In this document: in pieces, positions 1 through 7,778 of the stretch
Numbering within the stretch: the first letter of the stretch is position 1
Layout of the letters: the number at the start of each line of letters is the position of its first letter
Origin: Aurantimonas coralicida
GTDB lineage: Bacteria; Pseudomonadota; Alphaproteobacteria; Rhizobiales; Rhizobiaceae
NCBI GenBank assembly: GCA_011050685.1
Contig: DRFF01000130.1
Location: 1-49,180 of the forward strand
Length of the DNA stretch: 49,180 bases
Direction: 5' to 3'
The notes under the pieces: model-generated
The model's database searches: none
What the model was told of the DNA's origin: nothing
What the model saw: only the letters and a program-made list of their open reading frames with translations
Translations under genes and position numbers: made by a program

Positions 1-33
1 GGCTGGGCGTTCGACCGCCCTCGGCGCCGATCC

Positions 34-336
34 TCAGCGGATCGGCTCGTGGACCGTCACCAGCTTGGTGCCGTCCGGGAACGTCGCCTCGACCTGCACG
101 TCGTGGATCATCTCGGCAATGCCTTCCATCACCTGATCGCGGGTGATCACATGCGCCCCCGCCTCCATCAGATCCGCCACCGAGCGACCGTCGCGCGCGC
201 CCTCGACGACGAAGTCGCTGATCAGCGCGATCGCCTCCGGATGGTTCAGCTTGACGCCCCGCTCCAGCCGCTTCCGCGCCACGATGGCGGCCATGGAGAT
301 GAGCAGCTTGTCCTTTTCGCGCGGGGTCAGTTGCAT
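34..336 (-). CDS. ureA: Urease gamma subunit UreA
   Basis: This is the small gamma subunit of the nickel urease that hydrolyses urea to ammonia and carbamate in the cytoplasm. The 100-residue product has the family's usual length. It begins [12 protein letters not shown] and ends with the conserved [22 protein letters not shown] block, which identifies the family. The frame is open further upstream, but the internal ATG at 334-336 matches where UreA proteins normally start, and the upstream extension overlaps ureD. The gene lies 22 bp after ureD, at the end of a minus-strand operon that begins with urtA. UreB and UreC would be expected just beyond the left edge of the window. The assignment is secure. 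Confidence 0.95.
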   Translation of the reverse strand: MQLTPREKDKLLISMAAIVARKRLERGVKLNHPEAIALISDFVVEGARDGRSVADLMEAGAHVITRDQVMEGIAEMIHDVQVEATFPDGTKLVTVHEPIR

Positions 337-358
337 CCGTCCATCCTTCGCCGGTTCG

Positions 359-1249
359 TCAGAGCGACCATACAAGCGGCAGCGGCCCGTTCGCCAGAGC
401 CGACAGCAGCGGAACCAGCCGCTTGCGCAACAGAAAACCCGAAGGCGCCATGATGCGGGCGACGAGCAAGCCGCCGACAAGGCTCGCGCCCCCTGCCTCC
501 CCGATAATCGCACGAATGTCGTTAAGACCGCGTTCGACGCCGGCCCCCTGCGCGACCAAGGTGGCGAAGGCCCGGTTGCCGGCAAGGCTGGCGGCCCGCG
601 CCGCCCGCTCGGCGATCGCACCGTCGAGCCGCAGATCGTCGGCGAAGACCAGCCGGCCGCCGACGCGCACGCGCCAGCGGTCGCGGAACAGACCGGCCTC
701 GACAGTCTCGCCCATGCGCTCGCGTCCGAGGATCACGCTTTCACATAACAGGAAGCGGGAGGATTCGGCCGCCTCAAGATCCAACGCGCGCCGGACCGCG
801 CCGCCGTCATAGAGGATCGTTTCCTGCGGCAGCCAATGAAAACCCGCCTCGGGCCCGAGGGCGATGCGCGTCGCGACGGCGGCATGGCCTTCCGCCGCCC
901 GGTAAACGCGCTCACAGGCCTGGGTCGCCACCGTCAGGCTGGCGCCATCCGAAACGGCAAAGGTCTGGTCGATGCGATCACCGCCGGTCAGCCCGCCAGA
1001 CGTGTTGATCAGGATCGCCTCGGCCTCTGGCCGCGGCAGGCGGGGAAACCGCAGTTTCAGGCATCCGGACTGGTGCAAGCGCTTCAAACGCGTGCGGCCC
1101 GCGACGAGCTGGAATTCCGCCGTCGCCGAACCCGCCGCGCGCTGCAGCGGAACGACTCGCCCGGCGTCGGCCGGAAGCGACGGCTCGTCGGACGGCCGAT
1201 TCACAGGCGGTGGAGGGAGGTGGGTCTGCATCTCCCGTGCTTGCCGCAT
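359..1249 (-). CDS. ureD: Urease accessory protein UreD
   Basis: UreD is the urease maturation chaperone that binds the apo-enzyme and, with UreF and UreG, helps deliver nickel to the active site. The 296-residue product has the typical UreD length. The diagnostic motif [13 protein letters not shown] occurs at about residue 83-95, followed by the blocks [10 protein letters not shown] and [11 protein letters not shown]. The start at 1249 has a GGAAG about eight bases upstream; an in-frame ATG at 1231 preceded by GGGAG is an alternative. It sits 19 bp after urtE and 22 bp before ureA, so it appears co-transcribed with the urea importer, a common arrangement in alphaproteobacteria. Confidence 0.93.
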   Translation of the reverse strand: MRQAREMQTHLPPPPVNRPSDEPSLPADAGRVVPLQRAAGSATAEFQLVAGRTRLKRLHQSGCLKLRFPRLPRPEAEAILINTSGGLTGGDRIDQTFAVSDGASLTVATQACERVYRAAEGHAAVATRIALGPEAGFHWLPQETILYDGGAVRRALDLEAAESSRFLLCESVILGRERMGETVEAGLFRDRWRVRVGGRLVFADDLRLDGAIAERAARAASLAGNRAFATLVAQGAGVERGLNDIRAIIGEAGGASLVGGLLVARIMAPSGFLLRKRLVPLLSALANGPLPLVWSL

Positions 1250-1268
1250 CCTTGCGACTTCCGCCAGT

Positions 1269-1964
1269 TCAAACCGTCAGGTGCCTGCGCACATCGGGAT
1301 CGTCGAGGCCCTCGGCGGGGCCGTCGAAGACGATCTCGCCGCGATCCATGATGTAGACCTGGTCGGCAAGCTCGCGGCAGAAATCGAGATATTGCTCGAC
1401 CAGCAGGATCGCGAGGCCGGACTGGTCGCGCAGATAGCGGATCGCCCGGCCGATATCCTTGATGATCGACGGCTGGATGCCCTCGGTCGGCTCGTCGAGC
1501 ACCAAGAGACGCGGCCTTGTTACCAGCGCGCGGCCGATCGCGAGTTGCTGCTGCTGGCCGCCGGACAGGTCGCCGCCGCGCCGACCGAGCATGTCGGCGA
1601 GAACCGGGAACAGCTCGAACACATGCTCGGGGATCGACCGGTCGGCGGATGCCAGCGGCGCGAAGCCGGTTTGAAGATTTTCCTTCACCGTCAGCAACGG
1701 GAAGATCTCGCGGCCCTGCGGCACGAAACCAATTCCTTTTCGCGCGCGGGCGTAGGAAGCGGAGCGGCCGAGATCGTCGCCATCGAGGGCGATCGCGCCG
1801 GCGCGGATCGGCTGCTGGCCGACGATGGCGCGCAACAAGCTGGTCTTGCCGACGCCGTTGCGGCCGAGAACGCAGGTGATCGCACCGGGCTTCGCGGTGA
1901 GCGAGACACCGCGCAACGCCTGAGCGGCACCGTAATAGAGGTCGACATTCGAAACGGTCAGCAT
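1269..1964 (-). CDS. urtE: Urea ABC transporter ATP-binding protein UrtE
   Basis: This is the second cytoplasmic ATPase of the urea importer, of the LivF type. The 231-residue product shows a Walker A (GRNGVGKTS) near residue 35, the signature LSGGQQQQLAIGRAL near 133, and a Walker B (LLVLDEPTEGIQP) near 153. The phrase DEPTEGIQPSII is typical of UrtE. The start chosen is MLTVSNVDLYYG at 1962-1964, because the longer frame overlaps the end of urtD and adds unrelated residues. Eleven bases separate it from urtD. With UrtD it energises transport through UrtB and UrtC. Confidence 0.94.
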   Translation of the reverse strand: MLTVSNVDLYYGAAQALRGVSLTAKPGAITCVLGRNGVGKTSLLRAIVGQQPIRAGAIALDGDDLGRSASYARARKGIGFVPQGREIFPLLTVKENLQTGFAPLASADRSIPEHVFELFPVLADMLGRRGGDLSGGQQQQLAIGRALVTRPRLLVLDEPTEGIQPSIIKDIGRAIRYLRDQSGLAILLVEQYLDFCRELADQVYIMDRGEIVFDGPAEGLDDPDVRRHLTV

Positions 1965-1974
1965 GGCACGCACC

Positions 1975-2832
1975 TCATCTCCCCAGATACACCTCGACCA
2001 CGCGCGGGTCAGCGGAGACATGATCAAGCGAGCCTTCCGACAGCACCGAGCCCTCGTGCAGGCAGGTGACCTTGACCCCCAGCGCCCGGACGAAATGCAT
2101 GTCGTGCTCGACGACGACGACCGAACGCGTCCGGGCGATCTCCTTGAGCAGCCGGGCGGTCTCCTCGGTCTCGGCGTCGGTCATGCCGGCCACCGGTTCA
2201 TCGACCAGAAGAAGCTCCGGGTCCTGGGCAAGCAGCATGCCGATCTCCAGCCATTGCTTCTGCCCGTGGCTGAGGTCGGCGGCCGGCGTTAGCCGTTTCT
2301 CACCGAGGCGTGTGGTTTCCAGAATCGCGTCGATCTTTGCCTGCTCGGCGGCGTCCTTGCGATGGAGCAGCGCCTTGAAAATCGAGCGCGAGCCGGCGAG
2401 CGACAGGCGGATATTGTCCTCGACCGAATGACCCTCGAAGACCGTCGGCTTCTGGAACTTGCGGCCGATCCCCATGTTGGCGATTGCCGCCTCGTCCTCC
2501 TGGGTCAGATCGACATCGCCGGCGAAATAGACCTCGCCCTCGTCCGGCCGGGTCTTGCCGGTAACGATATCCATCATCGTCGTCTTGCCGGCACCGTTCG
2601 GCCCGATGATCGCCCGCATCTCGCCCTTCGACACCACCAGCGAGAGGTTGTTGATCGCCTTGAAGCCGTCAAAGCTCTTGGTGACACCGTTGAGATAGAG
2701 CAGCGTGTCCCGGCGTTTGCTCCCCGCCGCCTGTTCGGCGAGCAGGGCGGCGCGCTGCGTCGCGTAAGGGTGCGGCGAGACCACCGGCGGGGATGGCCGG
2801 GCCGGGTCGCTGGCAGGGGTCATGTCGCTCAT
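1975..2832 (-). CDS. urtD: Urea ABC transporter ATP-binding protein UrtD
   Basis: This is the first cytoplasmic ATPase of the urea importer, of the LivG type. The 285-residue product carries a Walker A (GPNGAGKTTMMD), a signature written LSHGQKQWLEIGM (His in place of the usual Gly, as in other UrtD proteins) and a Walker B (LLLVDEPVAGMT). A 40-50 residue poorly conserved N-terminal extension precedes LYLNGVTKSFDG, where most UrtD alignments begin. The ATG at 2832 lies four bases after the urtC stop. A second ATG at 2823 is also possible. The long open frame upstream is only the shadow of urtC. Confidence 0.93.
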   Translation of the reverse strand: MSDMTPASDPARPSPPVVSPHPYATQRAALLAEQAAGSKRRDTLLYLNGVTKSFDGFKAINNLSLVVSKGEMRAIIGPNGAGKTTMMDIVTGKTRPDEGEVYFAGDVDLTQEDEAAIANMGIGRKFQKPTVFEGHSVEDNIRLSLAGSRSIFKALLHRKDAAEQAKIDAILETTRLGEKRLTPAADLSHGQKQWLEIGMLLAQDPELLLVDEPVAGMTDAETEETARLLKEIARTRSVVVVEHDMHFVRALGVKVTCLHEGSVLSEGSLDHVSADPRVVEVYLGR

Positions 2833-2836
2833 CGCC

Positions 2837-4003
2837 CTACTCCGCCGGGTTCGGGACGGCGTGCGCGTCGTCCGCCGGCGCCGCCTCCCCCTTTTCCGCT
2901 TCGGCCGAGGCGCGGCGCTCGCGCAAGGCGCGCCATCCCTGATCGAAGGTGCCGACGATGCCTTTCGGCAGAAACAACGTGACGAAGACGAACAGGCCGC
3001 CAAGCACGAACAGCCAGGATTCCGGCGCGATGGCGGTAAACGTGCTCTTGCCGAAATTGACCAGCAGCGCGCCAATGACCGGGCCGAGCAGCGTGCCGCG
3101 TCCGCCGACGGCCGCCCAGACGACGATCTCGATGGAATTGACCGGCGCGAATTCGCCCGGATTGATGATGCCGACCTGCGGCACGTAGAGCGCCCCGGCA
3201 ATGCCGGCCATCACCGCCGAGACGGTAAAGGCGAACAGCTTCACATGCTCCGGCCGCCAGCCGATGAAGCGGGTGCGGCTTTCCGCGTCGCGGACCGCGA
3301 CCATCAGCTTGCCGAGCTGCGAGCGGGTGATCCAGCCGACGAGGAGGACACCGAGCGCCAGCGCGACGCAGCTCGCCGCGAACAGTCCGGCGCGGGTCGA
3401 GGCGGCCTGCAGCGGAAAGCCGAGCAGTTCCTTGAAGTCGGTCAGGCCGTTATTGCCGCCGAACCCCATGTCGTTGCGGAAAAAGGCGAGCAGCAACGCA
3501 TAGGTCATCGCCTGGGTGATGATCGAGAGATAGACGCCGGTGACGCGGCTGCGGAAGGCGAAATAGCCGAACACGAAAGCGAGCAGGCCGGGTGCGACGA
3601 CGATCATGATCGCCGCGAACCAGAACTGGTCGAAGCCGGTCCAGTACCAGGGCAGTTCCTGCCAGTTGAGAAAAACCATGAAATCGGGAAGCACCGGATC
3701 GCCATAGACGCCGCGCGGGCCGATCTGGCGCATCAGATACATACCCATGGCGTAACCGCCGAGGGCGAAGAACGCGCCGTGGCCGAGCGACAGGATGCCG
3801 ACATAGCCCCAGACCAGATCGAGGGCGAGCGCCAAAAGCGCGTAGCAGACATATTTGCCGAACAGCGGCACCAGATAGGGCGGCACATGCAGCGGATGGC
3901 TCGCCGGCAGCCACAGGCTCGCCGCCGGCACGAGCACGGCGGCGGCCAGAAGCGCCGCGACGAGGATGAAGACCCGTGGGCCGAGAAAGCGCGCGAGGAT
4001 CAT
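2837..4003 (-). CDS. urtC: Urea ABC transporter permease UrtC
   Basis: UrtC is an inner-membrane permease of the LivM type and forms half of the urea channel with UrtB. The 388-residue product is rich in hydrophobic segments and contains the family blocks ALALDLVWGYVGILSLGHGAFFALGGYAMGMYL and FFRNDMGFGGNNGLTDF. The start MILARFLGPRV at 4001-4003 overlaps the urtB stop by four bases (ATGA), which indicates translational coupling. The C-terminus is charged and rich in Ala and Glu. The length matches the family. Confidence 0.94.
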   Translation of the reverse strand: MILARFLGPRVFILVAALLAAAVLVPAASLWLPASHPLHVPPYLVPLFGKYVCYALLALALDLVWGYVGILSLGHGAFFALGGYAMGMYLMRQIGPRGVYGDPVLPDFMVFLNWQELPWYWTGFDQFWFAAIMIVVAPGLLAFVFGYFAFRSRVTGVYLSIITQAMTYALLLAFFRNDMGFGGNNGLTDFKELLGFPLQAASTRAGLFAASCVALALGVLLVGWITRSQLGKLMVAVRDAESRTRFIGWRPEHVKLFAFTVSAVMAGIAGALYVPQVGIINPGEFAPVNSIEIVVWAAVGGRGTLLGPVIGALLVNFGKSTFTAIAPESWLFVLGGLFVFVTLFLPKGIVGTFDQGWRALRERRASAEAEKGEAAPADDAHAVPNPAE

Positions 4004-5628
4004 GCGTCGACGAACCTTCCCTTTTGGGCGAACAGGCCGCGCGGCCGCTTCTGGATGAACAGGATGATCAGCACCAGGACGACGATCTTGCCGAGCACCG
4101 CGCCGGCATAGGGTTCGAGGAACTTGTTGAGGATGCCGAGGCTCATCGCGCCGACCAGCGTGCCCCACAGATTGCCGACCCCGCCGAAGACGACGACCAT
4201 GAAACTGTCGATGATGTAGCCCTGGCCGAGACTGGGCGAGACGTTGTCGATCTGGCTGAGCGCGACGCCGGCGATCCCGGCGACGCCCGAGCCGAGCGCG
4301 AAGGTCATCGCGTCGACCCACGGCGTGCGGATGCCCATGGCCGATGCCATCTTCCGATTTTGCGTCACCGCCCGCATCTGCAGGCCGAGCGCCGTGCGGT
4401 TAAGTACCAGAAGCAGCCCGGCGAAAACGACCAGGGAGAAAACGATGATCCACAGCCGGTTCCAGGTCACCGACATCAGGCCGATGTCGAAAGCGCCGGA
4501 CATCCAGTCGGGATTGCCGACCTGGCGATTGCTCGGGCCGAAGATCGTACGGACCGCCTGTTGCAGCATCAGCGACACGCCGAAGGTTGCGAGCAGGGTC
4601 TCCAGCGGCCGGCCGTAGAGAAAGCGGATGATGCCGCGCTCCATGACGAGACCGACGAAACCCGAAACGAGGAAGGCGAGCGGCAGGGCGATCGCCAGCG
4701 ACCAGGGGAACAGCCAGGGCGCGTCGACCCGGATGACCTCCTGCACGACGAAGGTCGTGTAGGCACCGAGCATCACCATTTCGCCATGGGCCATGTTAAT
4801 CACACCCATGACGCCGAAGGTGATGGCGAGGCCGATCGCGGCGAGCAACAGGACCGAGCCCAGCGACAATCCGTACCAGATGTTCTGCATCTGATTCCAG
4901 AAGGCGATGTTGCTCTCGATTCCCGCGACCGCCGCTTCGGCGGCTTGCCGCGCCGCCGGATCGGCGGTCGCGGCGGCGAAACGCGTGAGCATCGTCAGGG
5001 ATTCCCGGTCGCCGCGCGCTTCGAGGATTGCGGCGGCCTCCGCCTTGGCGGCGGCGGGCCGGTCGGAGGAAAGGATTGCCGAAGCGCGGGCTTCTTCCAT
5101 TCGTGCCTTGACCGCCGGGTCGGTTTCCTCAGCGAGGGCCGCCTCAATCGGCTCCAGCATGTCGGGATCGGCATCCGAAAACAGCGTCGATGCGGCCCTC
5201 AGCCGCACGTTCGGGTCGGCGGCGCGAAGCGTCAAACTGCCGAGCGCGCCGGTGATGGCGTTGCGGATCGAATTCTTGATGCGGACCTTGGTCAGATCAC
5301 CGGATGGAGCGGTTCCGGCCTCCTTGCCGGTCAGCGGATCGCGCAGCGTGACCGCGTTGCCCTTGCCGGTCACGATGAACACTGCTTCGTCGGATTCGCG
5401 CCAGTAGAGGTCGCCGGCGGACAGCGCGCGCAATGTCCTGGCAACTTCCGGTTCGCCGGTAGCGGCCAGTTCGGCGATCACCGCCTCGGTGTCGTCGAAG
5501 CTCTGCTTGCCGCCGAATTTCTGGATGATTACCGCCGGATCACCGTCCTGGGCCAAGGCGGCAACCGGGAGGAGCGCGCCACCGAAGGCCAGGAGGCCGA
5601 CAAGGCACCAGCGCAGGAGATCGTTCAT
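4000..5628 (-). CDS. urtB: Urea ABC transporter permease UrtB
   Basis: UrtB is an inner-membrane permease of the LivH type. The 542-residue product has a signal-like N-terminus (LVGLLAFGGALLPVAALAQ) and a roughly 200-residue periplasmic domain rich in Ala and Glu. Residues from about 225 onward form the permease core with FGVMGVINMAHGEMVMLGAY, a motif shared by the LivH family. The long N-terminal domain is normal for UrtB and sets it apart from LivH. It is separated from urtA by about 100 bp containing a strong hairpin, and it overlaps urtC by four bases. A 554-codon open frame on the opposite strand is a composition artefact. Confidence 0.94.
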   Translation of the reverse strand: MNDLLRWCLVGLLAFGGALLPVAALAQDGDPAVIIQKFGGKQSFDDTEAVIAELAATGEPEVARTLRALSAGDLYWRESDEAVFIVTGKGNAVTLRDPLTGKEAGTAPSGDLTKVRIKNSIRNAITGALGSLTLRAADPNVRLRAASTLFSDADPDMLEPIEAALAEETDPAVKARMEEARASAILSSDRPAAAKAEAAAILEARGDRESLTMLTRFAAATADPAARQAAEAAVAGIESNIAFWNQMQNIWYGLSLGSVLLLAAIGLAITFGVMGVINMAHGEMVMLGAYTTFVVQEVIRVDAPWLFPWSLAIALPLAFLVSGFVGLVMERGIIRFLYGRPLETLLATFGVSLMLQQAVRTIFGPSNRQVGNPDWMSGAFDIGLMSVTWNRLWIIVFSLVVFAGLLLVLNRTALGLQMRAVTQNRKMASAMGIRTPWVDAMTFALGSGVAGIAGVALSQIDNVSPSLGQGYIIDSFMVVVFGGVGNLWGTLVGAMSLGILNKFLEPYAGAVLGKIVVLVLIILFIQKRPRGLFAQKGRFVDA

Positions 5629-5657
5629 GGAGCGTCCTGATCGGGATCGAAGGTCAC

Positions 5658-5682
5658 GGGGACGGCCGGCATGGCCGCCCCC
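5658..5682 (-). other. Intercistronic hairpin between urtA and urtB
   Basis: Read on the minus strand, GGGGGCGGCC and GGCCGTCCCC form a ten-pair stem (one G-U pair) with the five-base loop ATGCC. There is no U-run, so it is not a classical terminator. Such hairpins often stabilise the upstream message, and this would fit the higher amounts of binding protein UrtA needed relative to the permeases. The role is inferred from position. Confidence 0.5.
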
Positions 5683-5731
5683 ACAGGGTCGCGCCTTAGA
5701 AGGAAGGCGGACGTCTAGGAGGCGCGGAGGC

Positions 5732-7042
5732 TCACTTGGCCGCCGCCTCCTTGCTGCCGCAGCTCTTCGTCTCGGTGTTGTAGTTGCCGCAGTTGATCGG
5801 GTCGGTCCAATCGGCTTTCAGCATCTTGGAATCCGGCAGGAAGTCCGACCAGGCATCGCCCTCGACCAGGTCGGTCTCCTGGACGATGTCGAACTGGCCC
5901 TCCGCGTTGATCTCGCCGATCAGCACCGGCTTGGTGATGTGGTGATTGGGCAGCATCCTGGCGGTGCCGCCGGTCAGGTTCGGCACCTCGACGCCCGGCA
6001 GCGCGGCGATGACGGCGTCGGGCTCGGTCGTGCCGGCCTTTTCGACCGCCTTCACCCACATGTTGAAGCCGATGTAATGGGCTTCCATCGGATCGTTGGT
6101 CACGCGCTTGTCGTCACCGAGATAGGCCTTCCATTTCTCGATGAATTCCGCGTTTTCCGGCGTGTCGACCGACTGGAAGTAGTTCCAGGCGGCGAGGTGG
6201 CCGACCAGCGGTCCGGTGTCGATGCCGGCGAGTTCTTCCTCACCGACGGAGAAGGCGACGACGGGGATGTCGGTCGCTTCGATACCCTGATTGGCGAGTT
6301 CCTTGTAGAATGGCACGTTGGCGTCGCCGTTCACCGTCGAGACCACCGCCGTCTTCTTGCCGGTCGCGCCGAACTCCTTGATCGACGACACCTCGGTCTG
6401 CCAGTCGGAGAAGCCGAACGGCGTGTAGTTGACCTTGATGTCCTCCGCCGCGACGCCCTTGTCCTTCAGATACTGCTCGAGGATCTTGTTGGTGGTGCGC
6501 GGATAGACGTAGTCGGTGCCTTCCAGCACCCAGCGCTCGACGCCTTCTTCCATCAGATAATCGACGGCCGGGATCGCCTGCTGGTTCGGCGCGGCACCGG
6601 TGTAGAAGATATTGCGCGAGGATTCCTCGCCCTCGTACTGCACCGGATAGAACACCACCGTGTTCAGTTCCTCGGCGACCGGCAGGATCGACTTCCGCGA
6701 CACCGACGTCCAGCAGCAGAACACCGCCGCGACCTCTTCGGCCGAGACGAGGTCGCGCATCTTTTCGGCGAACAGCGGCCAGTCGGAGGCCGGGTCGACG
6801 ACGACCGCCTCGAGCGGCCGTCCGAGCAGACCGCCCTTGGCGTTCTGTTCCTCGATCAGCATCTCCATGACGTCCTTGAGGGTCGTCTCGGAGATCGCCA
6901 TCGTGCCCGACAGCGAATGCAGGACGCCGATCTTGATCGGGTCGCCGGAAGGTTTCTCCTGGGCGGTTGCGCCGGTCAGCGCCACGCTGGCCATGGTGGC
7001 CGCGGCCGCGGCGCCGCGAAGCCATGTGATGGGGGTTGTCAT
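5732..7042 (-). CDS. urtA: Urea ABC transporter substrate-binding protein UrtA
   Basis: UrtA is the periplasmic binding protein that captures urea for the UrtBCDE importer. The 436-residue product starts with a signal peptide (WLRGAAAAATMASVALTGATAQ, cleavage probably after residue 27). It then shows the family opening PIKIGVLHSLSGTMAISE and later blocks GLLGRPLEAVVVDPASDWPLFAEK and AVFCCWTSVSRKSILPV. The length and motifs separate UrtA from generic branched-chain amino acid binding proteins. It is the first gene of the operon, and a sigma-54 promoter lies about 55 bp upstream. Confidence 0.95.
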   Translation of the reverse strand: MTTPITWLRGAAAAATMASVALTGATAQEKPSGDPIKIGVLHSLSGTMAISETTLKDVMEMLIEEQNAKGGLLGRPLEAVVVDPASDWPLFAEKMRDLVSAEEVAAVFCCWTSVSRKSILPVAEELNTVVFYPVQYEGEESSRNIFYTGAAPNQQAIPAVDYLMEEGVERWVLEGTDYVYPRTTNKILEQYLKDKGVAAEDIKVNYTPFGFSDWQTEVSSIKEFGATGKKTAVVSTVNGDANVPFYKELANQGIEATDIPVVAFSVGEEELAGIDTGPLVGHLAAWNYFQSVDTPENAEFIEKWKAYLGDDKRVTNDPMEAHYIGFNMWVKAVEKAGTTEPDAVIAALPGVEVPNLTGGTARMLPNHHITKPVLIGEINAEGQFDIVQETDLVEGDAWSDFLPDSKMLKADWTDPINCGNYNTETKSCGSKEAAAK

Positions 7043-7097
7043 ACGCGCTCTCCAGTTGTTTCGCCTCCGTTGTCACCGGAGGTCACGACTGGATGGA

Positions 7098-7114
7098 TTG
7101 CAAAGCGCGTGCCA
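7098..7114 (-). promoter_or_regulatory. Sigma-54 (RpoN) promoter of the urt-ure operon
   Basis: The minus strand reads TGGCACGCGCTTTGCAA, which matches the sigma-54 consensus TGGCACG-N4-TTGCW at every fixed position, with correct spacing between the -24 GG and -12 GC elements. It lies 56 bp before the urtA start, so transcription would begin near 7088 with a short leader. This implies activation by an enhancer-binding protein such as NtrC under nitrogen limitation. No clear NtrC site was recognised upstream. Confidence 0.8.
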
Positions 7115-7266
7115 AATGCCCCCGCGGGCGATGGAAGGCGCGATCGCCCCGCTGGCGGCCCCTCCCCCAACGCGTCGAGGCAACCGCATCAGAGAAGAAT
7201 CGTCTATTTTTTAGGCTAATTCATCAGGCGCGATCAATTTCGCTATTAAATTAGGCAGCTACGGTC

Positions 7267-7398
7267 GCCGCAGATCGCATCGACGTCGGGGTCGATCTGG
7301 GTGATGTAGGAGCCGTAATCCGCGGTGTTCAGCGGCGGCCACAGCTACTGGACGACGGTGCCGCCATTCTCCTGGAACACCCGCTGGAAGCCCGAGGC
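7267..7398 (-). pseudogene. Fragment of an amino-acid-type ABC substrate-binding protein
   Basis: The minus strand encodes ASGFQRVFQENGGTVVQ, then an in-frame TAG at 7345-7347, then LWPPLNTADYGSYITQIDP and DVDAICG. This is a typical internal stretch of a periplasmic branched-chain amino acid binding protein (Peripla_BP_6 family). The stop replaces what is normally a lysine codon. Neither the N-terminal nor the C-terminal part of the gene is present. The fragment ends exactly where a transposase fragment begins, so it is debris at the edge of the island rather than a working gene. Confidence 0.65.
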
Positions 7399-7519
7399 AA
7401 TCGACGACCCGCTGACGTCGGTGTTGCGTGACGGTGCGCGCCGGCTGCTTGCCGAGGCGATCGAGGCGGAGGCCGAGGCTTTCTTGGCCGCGATGCAGGA
7501 CGAGCGCCTTGCCGATGGC
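7391..7519 (+). pseudogene. IS256-family transposase N-terminal fragment
   Basis: About 43 codons read PEAIDDPLTSVLRDGARRLL followed by AEAIEAEAEAFLAAMQDERLADG. This is the conserved N-terminus of IS256-family DDE transposases. The normal continuation (VVRHGHLPER-type) is missing, and the frame runs into unrelated sequence. The upstream end abuts the binding-protein fragment. No terminal inverted repeats were found. The remaining stretch to 7778 shows no recognisable gene. Confidence 0.7.
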
Positions 7520-7778
7520 CCGCTTCGCCATCCGGCCCGGCTTCACCGGCGCTTATGGGCCGGACGCGGAAGGTCGGCCATGGGCCGATAGCCGACCGAC
7601 AGCTCTCGAGCGCCAAACCGTCGAAGCTGCCGTCCCTAGAACTGTGTCGCCACGCTAAGCCTCGCCGACAAGGACGCCGCGTGCCACTCATTAACCGAAG
7701 GATTCACCGGCTTCGCAGATCTTTTTGGGGTTGCGGCGCGGGCGCACCCGCCTGATCTTGCCGCGGGGGGATGCTTTC

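Noticed and set aside
3976-5640. 554-codon open frame on the plus strand opposite urtB
   Set aside because: It mirrors urtB and has biased, motif-free composition.
7520-7778. Short open frames between the IS256 fragment and the GHKL-HNH gene
   Set aside because: None continues the transposase or resembles a known protein, and none has a ribosome site.
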